Source: DASUAS01 sp963720765 (GTDB lineage: Bacteria > Actinomycetota > Acidimicrobiia > IMCC26256 > DASPTH01). From it: a DNA stretch of 64,000 nucleotides. Made by a program: the position numbers and the translations under genes. Shown here piece after piece: positions 8,230-16,230 of the stretch; position 1 is the first letter of the stretch; each line of letters starts with the position of its first letter. The notes beneath the pieces were generated by a model. The model did not search any database and was not told where the DNA came from. It saw only the letters and a program-made list of their open reading frames with translations. Location of the stretch: positions 248,001-312,000 of the forward strand of contig CAVRGS010000002.1 of assembly GCA_963720765.1 (NCBI GenBank), in the 5' to 3' direction.

Positions 8230-9981
8230 GTGGCCTATCAATCGCTCTACCGCAAGTACCGGCCGCAGCGCTTCGCCGAACTGGTCGGCCAGGAGCACGT
8301 GAGCACGGCGCTGCGCAACTCCGTGCGCGACGGACGGGTCGGGCACGCCTACCTGTTCTCCGGCCCTCGCGGCACGGGCAAGACCACCACCGCCCGGCTG
8401 CTCGCGAAGGCGCTGAACTGCACCAACCGAGGTGACGACGGCGATCCCTGCGGCGAGTGCGAGAGCTGCGTGGCCATTGCCGAGGGCAGCTCCCTCGACG
8501 TGATCGAGGTCGACGCCGCGTCGCGCAGCAAGGTCGACGAGATGCGCGACCTGCTCGAGCGCGTTGCCTACCTCAGCGCGGGCGGCGCCAAGAAGGTGTA
8601 CATCCTCGACGAGGTGCACATGCTCAGCGGGAGCGCGGAAGCCGCGCTGCTGAAGACGCTCGAGGAGGCACCCGAGCACGTGGTGTTCGTGCTCGCCACC
8701 ACCGACCCGCTGAAGGTCGCGCCCACCATCCGCTCGCGGACCCAGCACTTCGAGTTCTCGCTGTACACCATCGACGAGATCACCGCGCACCTCGCCGACG
8801 TGTGCGCGAAGGAGGGGATCGACACCGACCCGGAGGCCTTGGCCGTCATCGCCCGTGCCGGCGCCGGCTCGATGCGCGATTCGCTCTCGTTCCTCGACCA
8901 GGCCATCGCCCACGGTGCCATCGACGTCGAGAGCATCGGCGCGCTGTTCGGTGGCAGCTCCTTCGACGGCCGGCTCGCGATCCTGCGCGCGGTGGCCGAC
9001 GAAGACGTCGCCGGCGCGCTGGTCGCGCTCGGCGAGCAGCTCGACGCGGGTCACGAACCGCGTCGGCTCACCGAGGATCTCCTCGCGTCCGTGCGTGACG
9101 CGTTCCTGCTCACCTCCGCGCGCGGACGTGTGCGCGTCGACGCGCCGGACGACGCGCTCGCCGCGCTCGGCGAGCTCGGCGATCAGGTGGGCGCGCCGAT
9201 GTTGGTGCGGATGCTGGAGACGCTCGGCCAGGCCGTGGTCGACATGCGCGGCACCGACGCCGCCGACCCGCGCCTCGTCGTCGAGATCGCGCTCGTGCGC
9301 TTGGCTCGGCGCGAAGCGGGGACGCCACTCCAGGCGCTGGCCGAGCGCATCGACCGCCTCGAGCGTGGGGGAGCGGTCGCCGCGCCTGCGACGGCGTCGG
9401 CGCAGGCCGCCCCGCAGCCCGCGGGCCGCAGCGGTCGCTCGTTCGCCGAGCTCAGGCGCGCCCGCGAGGAGGCAACGCCGGAACCGGCGCCCCAGCTCGA
9501 GGCGGTCGCGCCGGCGGTCGAGGAAGCAGCGCCGGCGGCGCCCGTTGGTGAGGTCGACATCGACGACGTCATCGTGGCGTGGGCCGAGATCCAGACCGGC
9601 CTGCCTCCGGCCACGCGCGCGGCCGTGAGCGCCGCGCAACCGCTCTCGGTCGACAACGGCGTCATCACCTTCGGGGTGCCGCGTGCGCAGTACGACGTCG
9701 CGGTGCCGCGCTTCAAGAAGGAAGCCGACAACATCCGGGCCGCGCTGTCGCGACTCCTGGGCCGCCAGATGCAGTTCAAGCCGGTGCCGCACGACGGTTT
9801 CGACGCCGATCCTGCGGCCGAGCCCGCCGCGCACGAGCCGATCGACGAAGCACCGCCCGAGGACGAGATCGATCTCGCCGATCTGATCGACGAGAGCGGC
9901 GGAGCACCGGCGGTAGATTCGGTGACGCTCATCACGCAGAGCCTCGGCGCCACCGTCGTCGAGGAAGTCCCCCGCGACTGA
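8230..9981 (+). CDS. dnaX: DNA polymerase III subunit gamma/tau
   Basis: The product has 583 residues and is the clamp-loader ATPase subunit. The GTG start gives the canonical opening AYQSLYRKYRPQRFAELVGQ. Walker A is GPRGTGKTTTAR (residues 45-56). The zinc module is C-x8-C-x2-C-x2-C in LNCTNRGDDGDPCGECESC. Walker B/DExH is YILDEVHM and sensor 1 is ATTDPLKV. Residues ~365-420 are a low-complexity Ala/Pro linker, and ~430-520 form a tau-like domain (WAEIQTGLPPATRAAVSAAQ). No A-rich slippery heptamer was seen, so a gamma form by frameshifting is not evident. It leads dnaX-ybaB-recR. Confidence 0.97.
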   Translation: MAYQSLYRKYRPQRFAELVGQEHVSTALRNSVRDGRVGHAYLFSGPRGTGKTTTARLLAKALNCTNRGDDGDPCGECESCVAIAEGSSLDVIEVDAASRSKVDEMRDLLERVAYLSAGGAKKVYILDEVHMLSGSAEAALLKTLEEAPEHVVFVLATTDPLKVAPTIRSRTQHFEFSLYTIDEITAHLADVCAKEGIDTDPEALAVIARAGAGSMRDSLSFLDQAIAHGAIDVESIGALFGGSSFDGRLAILRAVADEDVAGALVALGEQLDAGHEPRRLTEDLLASVRDAFLLTSARGRVRVDAPDDALAALGELGDQVGAPMLVRMLETLGQAVVDMRGTDAADPRLVVEIALVRLARREAGTPLQALAERIDRLERGGAVAAPATASAQAAPQPAGRSGRSFAELRRAREEATPEPAPQLEAVAPAVEEAAPAAPVGEVDIDDVIVAWAEIQTGLPPATRAAVSAAQPLSVDNGVITFGVPRAQYDVAVPRFKKEADNIRAALSRLLGRQMQFKPVPHDGFDADPAAEPAAHEPIDEAPPEDEIDLADLIDESGGAPAVDSVTLITQSLGATVVEEVPRD

Positions 9982-9994
9982 GACGAGGAACACG

Positions 9995-10363
9995 ATGGCG
10001 AAGGGCCAGGGCGGCCGACCTCCGATGCCGGGCGGCGGCGGGGGTCAGATGAACCAGATGATGAAGCAGATGCAGAAGATGCAGGCCGACATGGCCGCGG
10101 CGCAGGACGCGCTCGCCGAGGCAACGGTCGAGGGCTCGGCCGGCGGCGGCATGGTGAAGGTGGTCGTCACCGGGACCGGTGACGTGCAGTCGGTGCAGAT
10201 CTCGCCGGACGTCGTCGACCCCGACGACGTCGAGATGCTCGAAGACCTCGTGCTGGCCGCCGTGACCGACGGCCTGCGCCGGTCGCACGAGATGCAGCAG
10301 GAGAGCCTGGGTGGAGTCACCGGCGGCCTCGATCTCGGTGCCCTCGGTGGGTTGCTCGGCTGA
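9995..10363 (+). CDS. YbaB/EbfC family nucleoid-associated protein
   Basis: The product has 122 residues. A Gly/Pro-rich start leads into a Met/Gln-rich helix (MNQMMKQMQKMQADMAAAQ), then GMVKVVVTGTGDVQSVQISPDVVDPDDVEMLEDLVLAAVTDGLRR, the YbaB core that dimerises and binds DNA. A purine-rich ribosome site (gacgaggaac) precedes the ATG, 13 bases after dnaX. Position between dnaX and recR is conserved across bacteria. Confidence 0.95.
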   Translation: MAKGQGGRPPMPGGGGGQMNQMMKQMQKMQADMAAAQDALAEATVEGSAGGGMVKVVVTGTGDVQSVQISPDVVDPDDVEMLEDLVLAAVTDGLRRSHEMQQESLGGVTGGLDLGALGGLLG

Positions 10364-10366
10364 CGC

Positions 10367-10975
10367 GTGAGCAGTCCCTACGCCGCGCCGGTCCAGGCCC
10401 TCATCGACGAGCTCGGTCGCCTCCCCGGCGTCGGGCCCAAGTCGGCGCAACGCATCGCGTTCTACCTGCTCAAGGCGGCGCCAGAAGACGCCAACCGCCT
10501 CGCGCGCGCGATCACGGAGGCGAAGGAGCGCGTCACCTGGTGCCGACGGTGCTTCAACATCGCCGAGGGTGAGCTCTGCGGCTACTGCCTCGACGAACGC
10601 CGCGATGCCACCAAGCTCTGCGTGGTGGAGGAGCCCCGTGACATCGTCGCGGTGGAGCGCACCCACGAGTTCGCCGGGCGCTACCACGTGCTGCAGGGCG
10701 CCATCTCGCCGATCGAGGGGATCGGGCCCGAGCAGCTGCGGGTCAAGGAGATGCTGGCCCGGGTCGACGCCGAGGGCGTCACCGAGGTCATCCTCGCCAC
10801 CAACCCCAACATCGAGGGAGAGGCCACGGCCATGTACCTGGCCCGATTGCTGAAGCCCCTCGGGGTGCGCACCACCCGCATCGCCAGCGGTCTGCCCGTC
10901 GGCGGTGACCTGGAGTACGCCGACGAGGTCACCCTCGGTCGGGCGCTGGAAGGCCGACGCGAAGTCGACGCCTGA
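10367..10975 (+). CDS. recR: Recombination protein RecR
   Basis: The product has 202 residues, the normal length. The order is helix-hairpin-helix (GRLPGVGPKSAQRIAFYLL), the C4 zinc finger CRRCFNIAEGELCGYC, then the Toprim domain with CVVEEPRDIVAVERTHEF, GRYHVLQGAISPIEGIGPEQL and the C-terminal Walker-B-like ATNPNIEGEATAMYLARLL. RecR works with RecF/RecO to load RecA at gaps. GTG start three bases after the ybaB stop indicates translational coupling. Confidence 0.97.
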   Translation: MSSPYAAPVQALIDELGRLPGVGPKSAQRIAFYLLKAAPEDANRLARAITEAKERVTWCRRCFNIAEGELCGYCLDERRDATKLCVVEEPRDIVAVERTHEFAGRYHVLQGAISPIEGIGPEQLRVKEMLARVDAEGVTEVILATNPNIEGEATAMYLARLLKPLGVRTTRIASGLPVGGDLEYADEVTLGRALEGRREVDA

Positions 10976-11057
10976 CCGGTATCCCCGCTCCACAGCGCGA
11001 ACTGCGCGAGCCTTCTCCAGTTCTTCGGCACGCTGCCGGCAGGGGAGGGGATCCAGG

Positions 11058-11456
11058 ATGACCGACGCGACACCCGCGCCACCACCACCGCCGTCCACAC
11101 CGGCGCCGACCACGGGGATGGGTCCGAAGGGCAAGGTCCGGGAGCCGATCGCGGTCGCGATCTTCTCGATCATCACGCTCGGCATCTACTTCCTGGTGTG
11201 GACCTACAAGATCTTCAAGGAGAACAAGGAGTTCAGCGGCGACGGCGTGGGCGGGGTCATCGGTCTGGTGATCGGTCTCGTCATCGGCATCGTCAACTGG
11301 TTCCTCATCCCCTCGGAGATCGGCAACATCTACGAGAAGATGGGTCGCGAGAAGCCGGTGCGCGGCGTGACCGGCTTCTGGAACCTCATCCCGCTCGTCG
11401 GCTTCTTCATCTGGGTCTTCAAGGTCCAGGGCGCGATGAACCGCCTGTACGAATGA
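11058..11456 (+). CDS. DUF4234-like small membrane protein, MTD-proline-rich N-terminus
   Basis: The product has 132 residues. A disordered MTDATPAPPPPPSTPAP start is followed by three or four hydrophobic segments. The first carries REPIAVAIFSIITLGIYFLVWTYKIFKE, which fits the DUF4234 signature (I-T-x-G-I-Y-x-x-x-W). GIVNWFLIPSEIGNIYEK and GFWNLIPLVGFFIWVFKVQGAMNRL follow. An aggggaggggatccagg ribosome site sits just upstream. It is the first of three adjacent genes with the same N-terminal style. Confidence 0.75.
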   Translation: MTDATPAPPPPPSTPAPTTGMGPKGKVREPIAVAIFSIITLGIYFLVWTYKIFKENKEFSGDGVGGVIGLVIGLVIGIVNWFLIPSEIGNIYEKMGREKPVRGVTGFWNLIPLVGFFIWVFKVQGAMNRLYE

Positions 11457-11475
11457 GCTGATCCGGGGGACCGAG

Positions 11476-12117
11476 ATGACCGACGTGACCCAGCCACCAC
11501 CACCGCCGCCGCCAGCTCCGTCCGCTGGTGGATCGAGCGGCGGGATCGACTACCCGATCCGTCTCGACTACGACCACGGCTACGACGTGCAGAACTGGCG
11601 GCCGTTGGTCAACTGGCTCCTCGCCATCCCGCACTGGATCGTGCTCTATTTCCTCGGGATCGTCGCGGCGGTGCTCTGGTTCGTGTCGCTCTTCGTCGTC
11701 TTGTTCACGCAGCGGAACCCGTTCGTCGGATTCCAGACCATGTACCTCCGGTACTCCTGGCGAGTGTCGAGCTTCGCGGGCTTCATGCGCGACGAGTACC
11801 CCCCGTTCGACTTCGCGACCGACGACGCCTCGGCGGTGCCCGACGTTGCCGTGGTGACGGCTGACGACCCGGGCGGCATGAACCGCTTCCTCGGCTTCGT
11901 GCAGTGGCTGCTCGCCTTCCCTCACTTCGTCGTCCTCTGGGCGCTCGAGATCGCGCTGTTCGTGGTGGTGGTGATCAACCTGTTCATCGTGCTGTTCACC
12001 GGTCGATGGAACGAGCCGATGCGCGACTTCTGCGTCGGCGTGGCGCGTTGGCACACGCGCGTGTACGGCTACGTGTTCCTGATCACGAACCAGTACCCCC
12101 CGTTCAGCCTTCAGTAG
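11476..12117 (+). CDS. DUF4389 membrane protein with two tandem repeats
   Basis: The product has 213 residues. After MTDVTQPPPPPPPAP comes an internal duplication. Repeat one (about 45-115) has NWLLAIPHWIVLYFLG, FVVLFTQRNPF and DEYPPF. Repeat two (about 140-213) has QWLLAFPHFVVLWALE, FIVLFTGRWNEPM and NQYPPF. Each repeat supplies two TM helices and the conserved aromatic end Y-P-P-F, as in DUF4389 proteins of actinobacteria. Function unknown. It starts 19 bases after the preceding gene. Confidence 0.82.
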   Translation: MTDVTQPPPPPPPAPSAGGSSGGIDYPIRLDYDHGYDVQNWRPLVNWLLAIPHWIVLYFLGIVAAVLWFVSLFVVLFTQRNPFVGFQTMYLRYSWRVSSFAGFMRDEYPPFDFATDDASAVPDVAVVTADDPGGMNRFLGFVQWLLAFPHFVVLWALEIALFVVVVINLFIVLFTGRWNEPMRDFCVGVARWHTRVYGYVFLITNQYPPFSLQ

Positions 12118-12183
12118 GCGCGCGAATCCGACGATCTCTGATCGCTGCGCAACGAGCCCGTCTCGACGAATGAGGAGCATCAC

Positions 12184-12612
12184 ATGACCGACGTCCCGCC
12201 CCCGCCGCCCCCGGCGAACTACGGAGGAGGCAGCGCCAAGCCGCCGCTGCCGAACCCGCTCGTGAACTACTGGAAGCTGGTCGTCCTCGAGCGCTACGCC
12301 AAGTTCGACGGCCGATCGCGCCGGGCGGAGTTCTGGTGGTACGCGCTGGCGAACTTCATCATCAGCGTCGTGTTGAACCTGCTCCAGGCGGCGGCGAGCA
12401 TCTTCGTCGTCCTGGTGGTGATCTACGGACTGGCCGTGCTGATCCCCGGCATCGCCGTCGGCATCCGCCGGCTGCACGACACCGACAAGAGCGGCTGGTG
12501 GTTGTTGATCGGCTTGATCCCCCTCGTCGGGATCATCGTGCTGATCGTGTTCTTCGCCACCGACGGCCAGCCCGGTCCGAACAAGTACGGCCCGTCGGAG
12601 AAGTACGTCTGA
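12184..12612 (+). CDS. DUF805 family membrane protein
   Basis: The product has 142 residues. The N-terminus MTDVPPPPPPANYGGG resembles its two upstream neighbours. Then come the DUF805 features: NYWKLVVLERYAKFDGRSRRAEFWWYALANF, VGIRRLHDTDKSGWWLLIGLIPLVG and the end GQPGPNKYGPSEKYV. Three or four TM helices. In E. coli (YhaI/YhaH) the family is uncharacterised. It is convergent with the thiolase gene. Confidence 0.92.
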   Translation: MTDVPPPPPPANYGGGSAKPPLPNPLVNYWKLVVLERYAKFDGRSRRAEFWWYALANFIISVVLNLLQAAASIFVVLVVIYGLAVLIPGIAVGIRRLHDTDKSGWWLLIGLIPLVGIIVLIVFFATDGQPGPNKYGPSEKYV

Positions 12613-12631
12613 TCTGAGCGGGGAGCGAGGT

Positions 12632-13813
12632 TCAGAGGGTCCGGAGGATGGCGGCTTCGCCCTGGCCGCCGCCACCGCACAGTGACGCGGCGCCGAGGCC
12701 ACCACCTCGGCGCCGCAGCTCGTCGATCAGGGTGAGCACGACGCGCGTGCCCGACATGCCGATCGGGTGGCCGAGCGCGATGGCGCCGCCGTTCACGTTG
12801 ACGATCTCGTCGGTGACGCCGAGGTCCTGCATCGACGCCACGCCCACCGCGGCGAACGCCTCGTTGATCTCGATGAGGTCGAGCGCGCTCACCTCTTCAC
12901 CGATCTTGCCGAGCGCCTGCTTGATCGCGCCCGACGGCTGGTGGAGCAGCGACGTGTCGGGACCCGCGACGTTGCCGAACGCGAGCAGCTCGGCCAGCGG
13001 ATCGATCCCGAGCTCCTCGGCCTTGGCCTTCGACATCACGACGACGGCAGCGCCGCCGTCGGAGATCTGCGACGCGTTGCCGGCGGTGATGCTGCCGTCG
13101 CCGTCGAACGCGGGACGCAGCCCGGCCAGCGAGGCGATGGTGGTGCCCGGCCGGATGCCTTCGTCGGCTTCGACCACGATCGGGTCGCCCTTGCGCTGGG
13201 GGATCTCGATCGGCTCGATCTCGGTGAAGCGCCCTTCCTTGGCCGCGTTGGCGGCGCGTTCGTGGCTCTTCGCGGCGAGGTCGTCCATCGCCTCGCGCGT
13301 GATCCCACCGTGCGCCTGCGTGGCGCGCTCGGTGCTCTCGCCCATGTGGATGTCCTCGAGGCCGCAGACGAGGCCGTCGCGGAGCATCGAGTCGAGCAGC
13401 GCACCGTTGCCCATGCGGTAGCCGGCTCGCGCGTCCTGCAGGAGGTAGGGCGCGCGCGTCATCGACTCCATGCCGCTGGCGACGACAACGTCGGCATCGC
13501 CGGCCTGGATCATCAGGTCGGCGAGGTAGACCGCGTCGATGCCCGAGAGGCAGGCCTTGTTCAGGCCGATCGACGGCACGTCGAGGGAGATGCCCGCCTT
13601 CACCGCGGCCTGGCGTGCGGGCATCTGACCCGAGCCGGCCTGGATCACCTGTCCGACGTAGACGTAGTCGACCAGCTCGGGGCTCACTCCGCCCCGGGCC
13701 AGGGCGGCCTTGATCGCGTGCCCGCCGAGGTCGGCGGCACTCAACGACGACAGCGCGCCGGAGAGCCGACCGATGGGGGTGCGTGCGGACGAGACGATGA
13801 CGGAGCCAGGCAT
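12632..13813 (-). CDS. Acetyl-CoA C-acetyltransferase (thiolase)
   Basis: The product has 393 residues, full length for a biosynthetic thiolase. The acylated cysteine is Cys88 in LNKACLSG. The active-site His lies in NVNGGAIALGHPIGMSG and the second Cys in ASLCGGGGQGEA. It condenses two acetyl-CoA to acetoacetyl-CoA, the entry to the ethylmalonyl-CoA pathway suggested by the divergent Ccr gene. A purine-rich ribosome site (tcggggggatc) precedes the ATG at 13813. If the neighbour began at its upstream ATG the two starts would overlap head-to-head, which argues for the later Ccr start. Confidence 0.95.
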   Translation of the reverse strand: MPGSVIVSSARTPIGRLSGALSSLSAADLGGHAIKAALARGGVSPELVDYVYVGQVIQAGSGQMPARQAAVKAGISLDVPSIGLNKACLSGIDAVYLADLMIQAGDADVVVASGMESMTRAPYLLQDARAGYRMGNGALLDSMLRDGLVCGLEDIHMGESTERATQAHGGITREAMDDLAAKSHERAANAAKEGRFTEIEPIEIPQRKGDPIVVEADEGIRPGTTIASLAGLRPAFDGDGSITAGNASQISDGGAAVVVMSKAKAEELGIDPLAELLAFGNVAGPDTSLLHQPSGAIKQALGKIGEEVSALDLIEINEAFAAVGVASMQDLGVTDEIVNVNGGAIALGHPIGMSGTRVVLTLIDELRRRGGGLGAASLCGGGGQGEAAILRTL

Positions 13814-13854
13814 GGCGGATCCCCCCGAAAAGAAGGCGGCAAGTTACTCGATGG

Positions 13855-13868
13855 TAGCTTCGCGCCCC
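13855..13868 (+). promoter_or_regulatory. Predicted leaderless -10 of ccr
   Basis: TAGCTT at 13855-13860 lies eight bases before a GTG at 13869. The alternative ATGs at 13812 and 13851 would begin upstream of this promoter-like element. Confidence 0.5.
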
Positions 13869-15233
13869 GTGGGGGATCCGGGCCAGGAGCTCAGCGCGGA
13901 AATGGCCGCGATCCGCGACGCGATCCTCGGCGGCGCAACCGCCGACGACCTCGCCGCGTTGCCGCTGCCCGGTTCGTACCGGGGTGCGGTCGTACGGGCC
14001 GACGAGCAGGAGATGTTCGCGGGGCTGCCTTCGGAGGAGAAGGACCCGCGGAAGTCACTGCACATCGACGACGTGCCGTTGCCGGAGCTCGCGCCCGACG
14101 AGGCCGTCGTCGCGGTCATGGCGTCGTCGATCAACTTCAACACCGTGTGGACGTCGATCTTCGAACCGGTCTCGACGTTCGCGTTCCTGCAGCGGCTCGG
14201 GCGCGAGAGCGTGTGGGGCGCGCGCCACGACCAGCCGTTCCACGTCGTCGGCAGCGATGCCGCCGGCGTGGTGCTGCGCGTCGGTTCCGCGGTGCGGTCG
14301 TGGAAACCCGGTGACGCCGTCACGGTGCACTGCAACCACGTCGACGACCAGGACCCGAGCGCGCACGACGACTCGATGCTCGCCACCAACCAGCGCATCT
14401 GGGGCTACGAGACCAACTACGGCGGTCTCGGCGAGCTCACGTTGGTGAAGGCCAACCAGCTCATGCCCAAGCCCGCGCACCTCACGTGGGAAGAGGCCGC
14501 CGTCAACGCGCTCACCAACTCCACCAGCTACCGCATGCTCGTCAGCCCGAACGGCGCGCGCATGACGCAGGGGCAGACCGTTCTCATCTGGGGCGCGAGC
14601 GGCGGCATCGGCGCGTACGCGTGCCAGTACGTCCTCAACGGTGGCGGGACGCCGGTGGCGGTCGTGTCGAGCCCCGAGCGCGCCGACCTGGTGCGGTCGA
14701 TGGGCGTCGAGCACGTCATCGACCGCGCCGCCGAGGGCTACCGCTTCTGGAAGGACGACCAGACCCAGGACCCGGCCGAGTGGCGCCGGCTGGGCAAGAA
14801 GATCCGAGAGCTCGCCGGCACCGACCCCGACATCGTGTTCGAGCACCCCGGCCGTTCCACGATGGGTGCGTCGGTGTTCGTGTGCACGCGCGGCGGCACC
14901 ATCGTCACGTGCGCGGCCACCACCGGCTTCATGATCGAGTACGACAACCGCTACCTCTGGATGAACCAGAAGACGCTCAAGGGCTGCCACTTCGCCAACT
15001 ACCGCGAGGCGTGGGAAGCCAACCGTCTCATCGCAGAGGGCCGCGTCCACCCGGTGCTCTCGGCCGCGTTCCCGTTCGAGCAGGTCGCCGACGCGGTGCT
15101 GCAGGTGCACCACAACCAGCACGAGGGCAAACTCGGGATCTTGGTGCTCGCCCCCGACGAAGGACTCGGCGTCACCGACCCCGAACTGCGCGAGCAGCAC
15201 GTCGACCAGATCACGCTCTTTCGCCGCTCATAA
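13869..15233 (+). CDS. ccrA: Crotonyl-CoA carboxylase/reductase
   Basis: The product has 454 residues from the GTG at 13869 (460 from the ATG at 13851). The Ccr hallmarks are EEKDPRKSLHIDDVP, SSINFNTVWTSIFEP, FHVVGSDAAGVV, VHCNHVDDQDPSAHDDSMLATNQRIWGYETN spread over residues ~140-180, NALTNSTSYRML and the nucleotide loop WGASGGIGAYACQY. The long HDDSM insert separates Ccr from ordinary MDR reductases. The enzyme converts crotonyl-CoA, CO2 and NADPH to (2S)-ethylmalonyl-CoA, the committed step of the ethylmalonyl-CoA pathway. The epimerase gene follows immediately, and its promoter overlaps this stop. Confidence 0.96.
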   Translation: MGDPGQELSAEMAAIRDAILGGATADDLAALPLPGSYRGAVVRADEQEMFAGLPSEEKDPRKSLHIDDVPLPELAPDEAVVAVMASSINFNTVWTSIFEPVSTFAFLQRLGRESVWGARHDQPFHVVGSDAAGVVLRVGSAVRSWKPGDAVTVHCNHVDDQDPSAHDDSMLATNQRIWGYETNYGGLGELTLVKANQLMPKPAHLTWEEAAVNALTNSTSYRMLVSPNGARMTQGQTVLIWGASGGIGAYACQYVLNGGGTPVAVVSSPERADLVRSMGVEHVIDRAAEGYRFWKDDQTQDPAEWRRLGKKIRELAGTDPDIVFEHPGRSTMGASVFVCTRGGTIVTCAATTGFMIEYDNRYLWMNQKTLKGCHFANYREAWEANRLIAEGRVHPVLSAAFPFEQVADAVLQVHHNQHEGKLGILVLAPDEGLGVTDPELREQHVDQITLFRRS

Positions 15234-15242
15234 AGTGGCTGC
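15231..15242 (+). promoter_or_regulatory. Predicted leaderless -10 of the epimerase gene
   Basis: TAAAGT at 15231-15236 includes the TAA stop of ccr and is followed by six bases and the ATG at 15243. The epimerase may thus be transcribed on its own as well as with ccr. Confidence 0.5.
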
Positions 15243-15641
15243 ATGCTGACCGAGATCGACCACGTCGCCATCGCCGTCAACGACCTCGAAGCGGCGATCG
15301 AGTACTACCGCAACGTCTACGGCGTCGAGGTCGAGCACCGCGAGGTGGTCGAGCGCGACGGCGTCGAGGAGGCGCTGCTGAAGGTGGCCGAGTCGTACGT
15401 GCAGCTGCTCACGCCGACCCGTGTCGACTCGACGGTGGCCAAGTACCTGGCCACCAAGGGCGAGGGCATCCACCACATCGGGTACCGGGTCGACGACTGC
15501 GCGGCGGCGCTGGAGCGCGTGCGGGCCGAAGGCGGACGCCTCATCGACGAGGCGCCACGACCCGGCAGCCGTGGCACCACCGTGGCGTTCGTGCACCCGA
15601 AGGGGGCGTTCGGCACGCTGATCGAGCTCGTGCAGGAGTAG
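15243..15641 (+). CDS. mce: Methylmalonyl/ethylmalonyl-CoA epimerase
   Basis: The product has 132 residues with the vicinal-oxygen-chelate fold. The metal and catalytic residues appear as DHVAIAVNDLEAAIEYY (His7), the EVEHREVVERDGVEEALL segment, GEGIHHIGYRVDD and the terminal FGTLIELVQE. It interconverts the 2S and 2R forms of ethylmalonyl-CoA or methylmalonyl-CoA. That links Ccr to the mutase at 25.1 kb and propionyl-CoA carboxylase to methylmalonyl-CoA mutase. The stop codon touches the HspR-type operator of the next gene. Confidence 0.95.
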   Translation: MLTEIDHVAIAVNDLEAAIEYYRNVYGVEVEHREVVERDGVEEALLKVAESYVQLLTPTRVDSTVAKYLATKGEGIHHIGYRVDDCAAALERVRAEGGRLIDEAPRPGSRGTTVAFVHPKGAFGTLIELVQE

Positions 15642-15661
15642 TTGAGTCGACAGCACTCAAC
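15641..15661. promoter_or_regulatory. HAIR operator (HspR-binding inverted repeat)
   Basis: GTTGAGT-N7-ACTCAAC is a perfect inverted repeat with the seven-base spacer. It matches the core of the HAIR consensus (CTTGAGT-N7-ACTCAAG), differing only in the outermost base pair. It lies 80 bases before the hsp20 ATG. TATTAC/TACTCT at 15667-15675 could be the -10 it covers. Confidence 0.85.
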
Positions 15662-15740
15662 TTTTCTATTACTCTGGGAATAGCCCGTTGCGGGCCACCT
15701 GTTGTCCGTTACCCCAGACGACTCCCGGAGGTTTGCAGCC

Positions 15741-16152
15741 ATGCTCGTTCGTTACGACCCCTTCCGCGACATCGACCGCAAGACCCCGCGCCGGCAGTGG
15801 ATGCCGATGGACGCGTTCCGCCACGACCAGCAGGTCGAGCTCCGCTTCGATCTCCCCGGCATCGAGCTCGATTCCCTCGACGTGGAGGTCGAGCGCAACG
15901 TCCTGACCGTCCGCGCCGAACGCTCGTGGCAGCCCGGCGACGGTGTCGAGGTGCTCGCGCAGGAGCGAGCGCAGGGTGCGGTTGTCCGCCAGGTCATGCT
16001 CGGCGACGCGCTCGATGCCGATCGGCTCGACGCCACCTACGACGCCGGCGTGCTCACCATCACCATTCCGGTGGCCGAGCAGGCGAAGCCCCGCAAGGTC
16101 GAGATCCACGCGGGGAGCGCGCAGCCGCTCGAGGTGGCGCGCGCGGAACTGA
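15741..16152 (+). CDS. hsp20: Hsp20/alpha-crystallin small heat-shock protein, stop codon displaced
   Basis: From ATG 15741, after a GGAGG site at 15727-15731, the product begins LVRYDPFRDIDR. It carries the alpha-crystallin core PMDAFRHDQQVELRFDLPG, VERNVLTVRAERSW and the I-x-I/V-like end YDAGVLTITIPVAEQAKPRKVEI. About 136 residues are expected. In this sequence the frame does not stop: it stays open to 16583, through the perfect hairpin at 16173-16204 and into the next gene. A TGA at 16150-16152 sits one frame away right where the family ends. A single-base indel in the GC-repeat just upstream is likely, and I give that end as inferred. It is a chaperone under HspR control. Confidence 0.78.
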
Positions 16153-16172
16153 CATCTCCCGACCGCACGTCC

Positions 16173-16204
16173 ACACGGCCCCGCCGCAAACGGCGGGGCC
16201 GTGT
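16173..16204 (+). terminator. Intrinsic terminator-like hairpin after hsp20
   Basis: A perfect 14-bp stem (ACACGGCCCCGCCG paired with CGGCGGGGCCGTGT) and a CAAA loop. No U-run follows, as is common in high-GC actinobacteria. It separates hsp20 from the carboxylase promoter. Confidence 0.8.
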
Positions 16205-16215
16205 CGTCGCACCGG

Positions 16216-16230
16216 TAGTCTCGAACGCCT
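16216..16230 (+). promoter_or_regulatory. Predicted leaderless -10 of pccB
   Basis: TAGTCT at 16216-16221, nine bases before the ATG at 16231, directly behind the hsp20 terminator hairpin. Confidence 0.5.

Noticed and set aside
8230..9981. Programmed frameshift giving a gamma form of DnaX
   Set aside because: No A-rich slippery heptamer with a following stem was seen.
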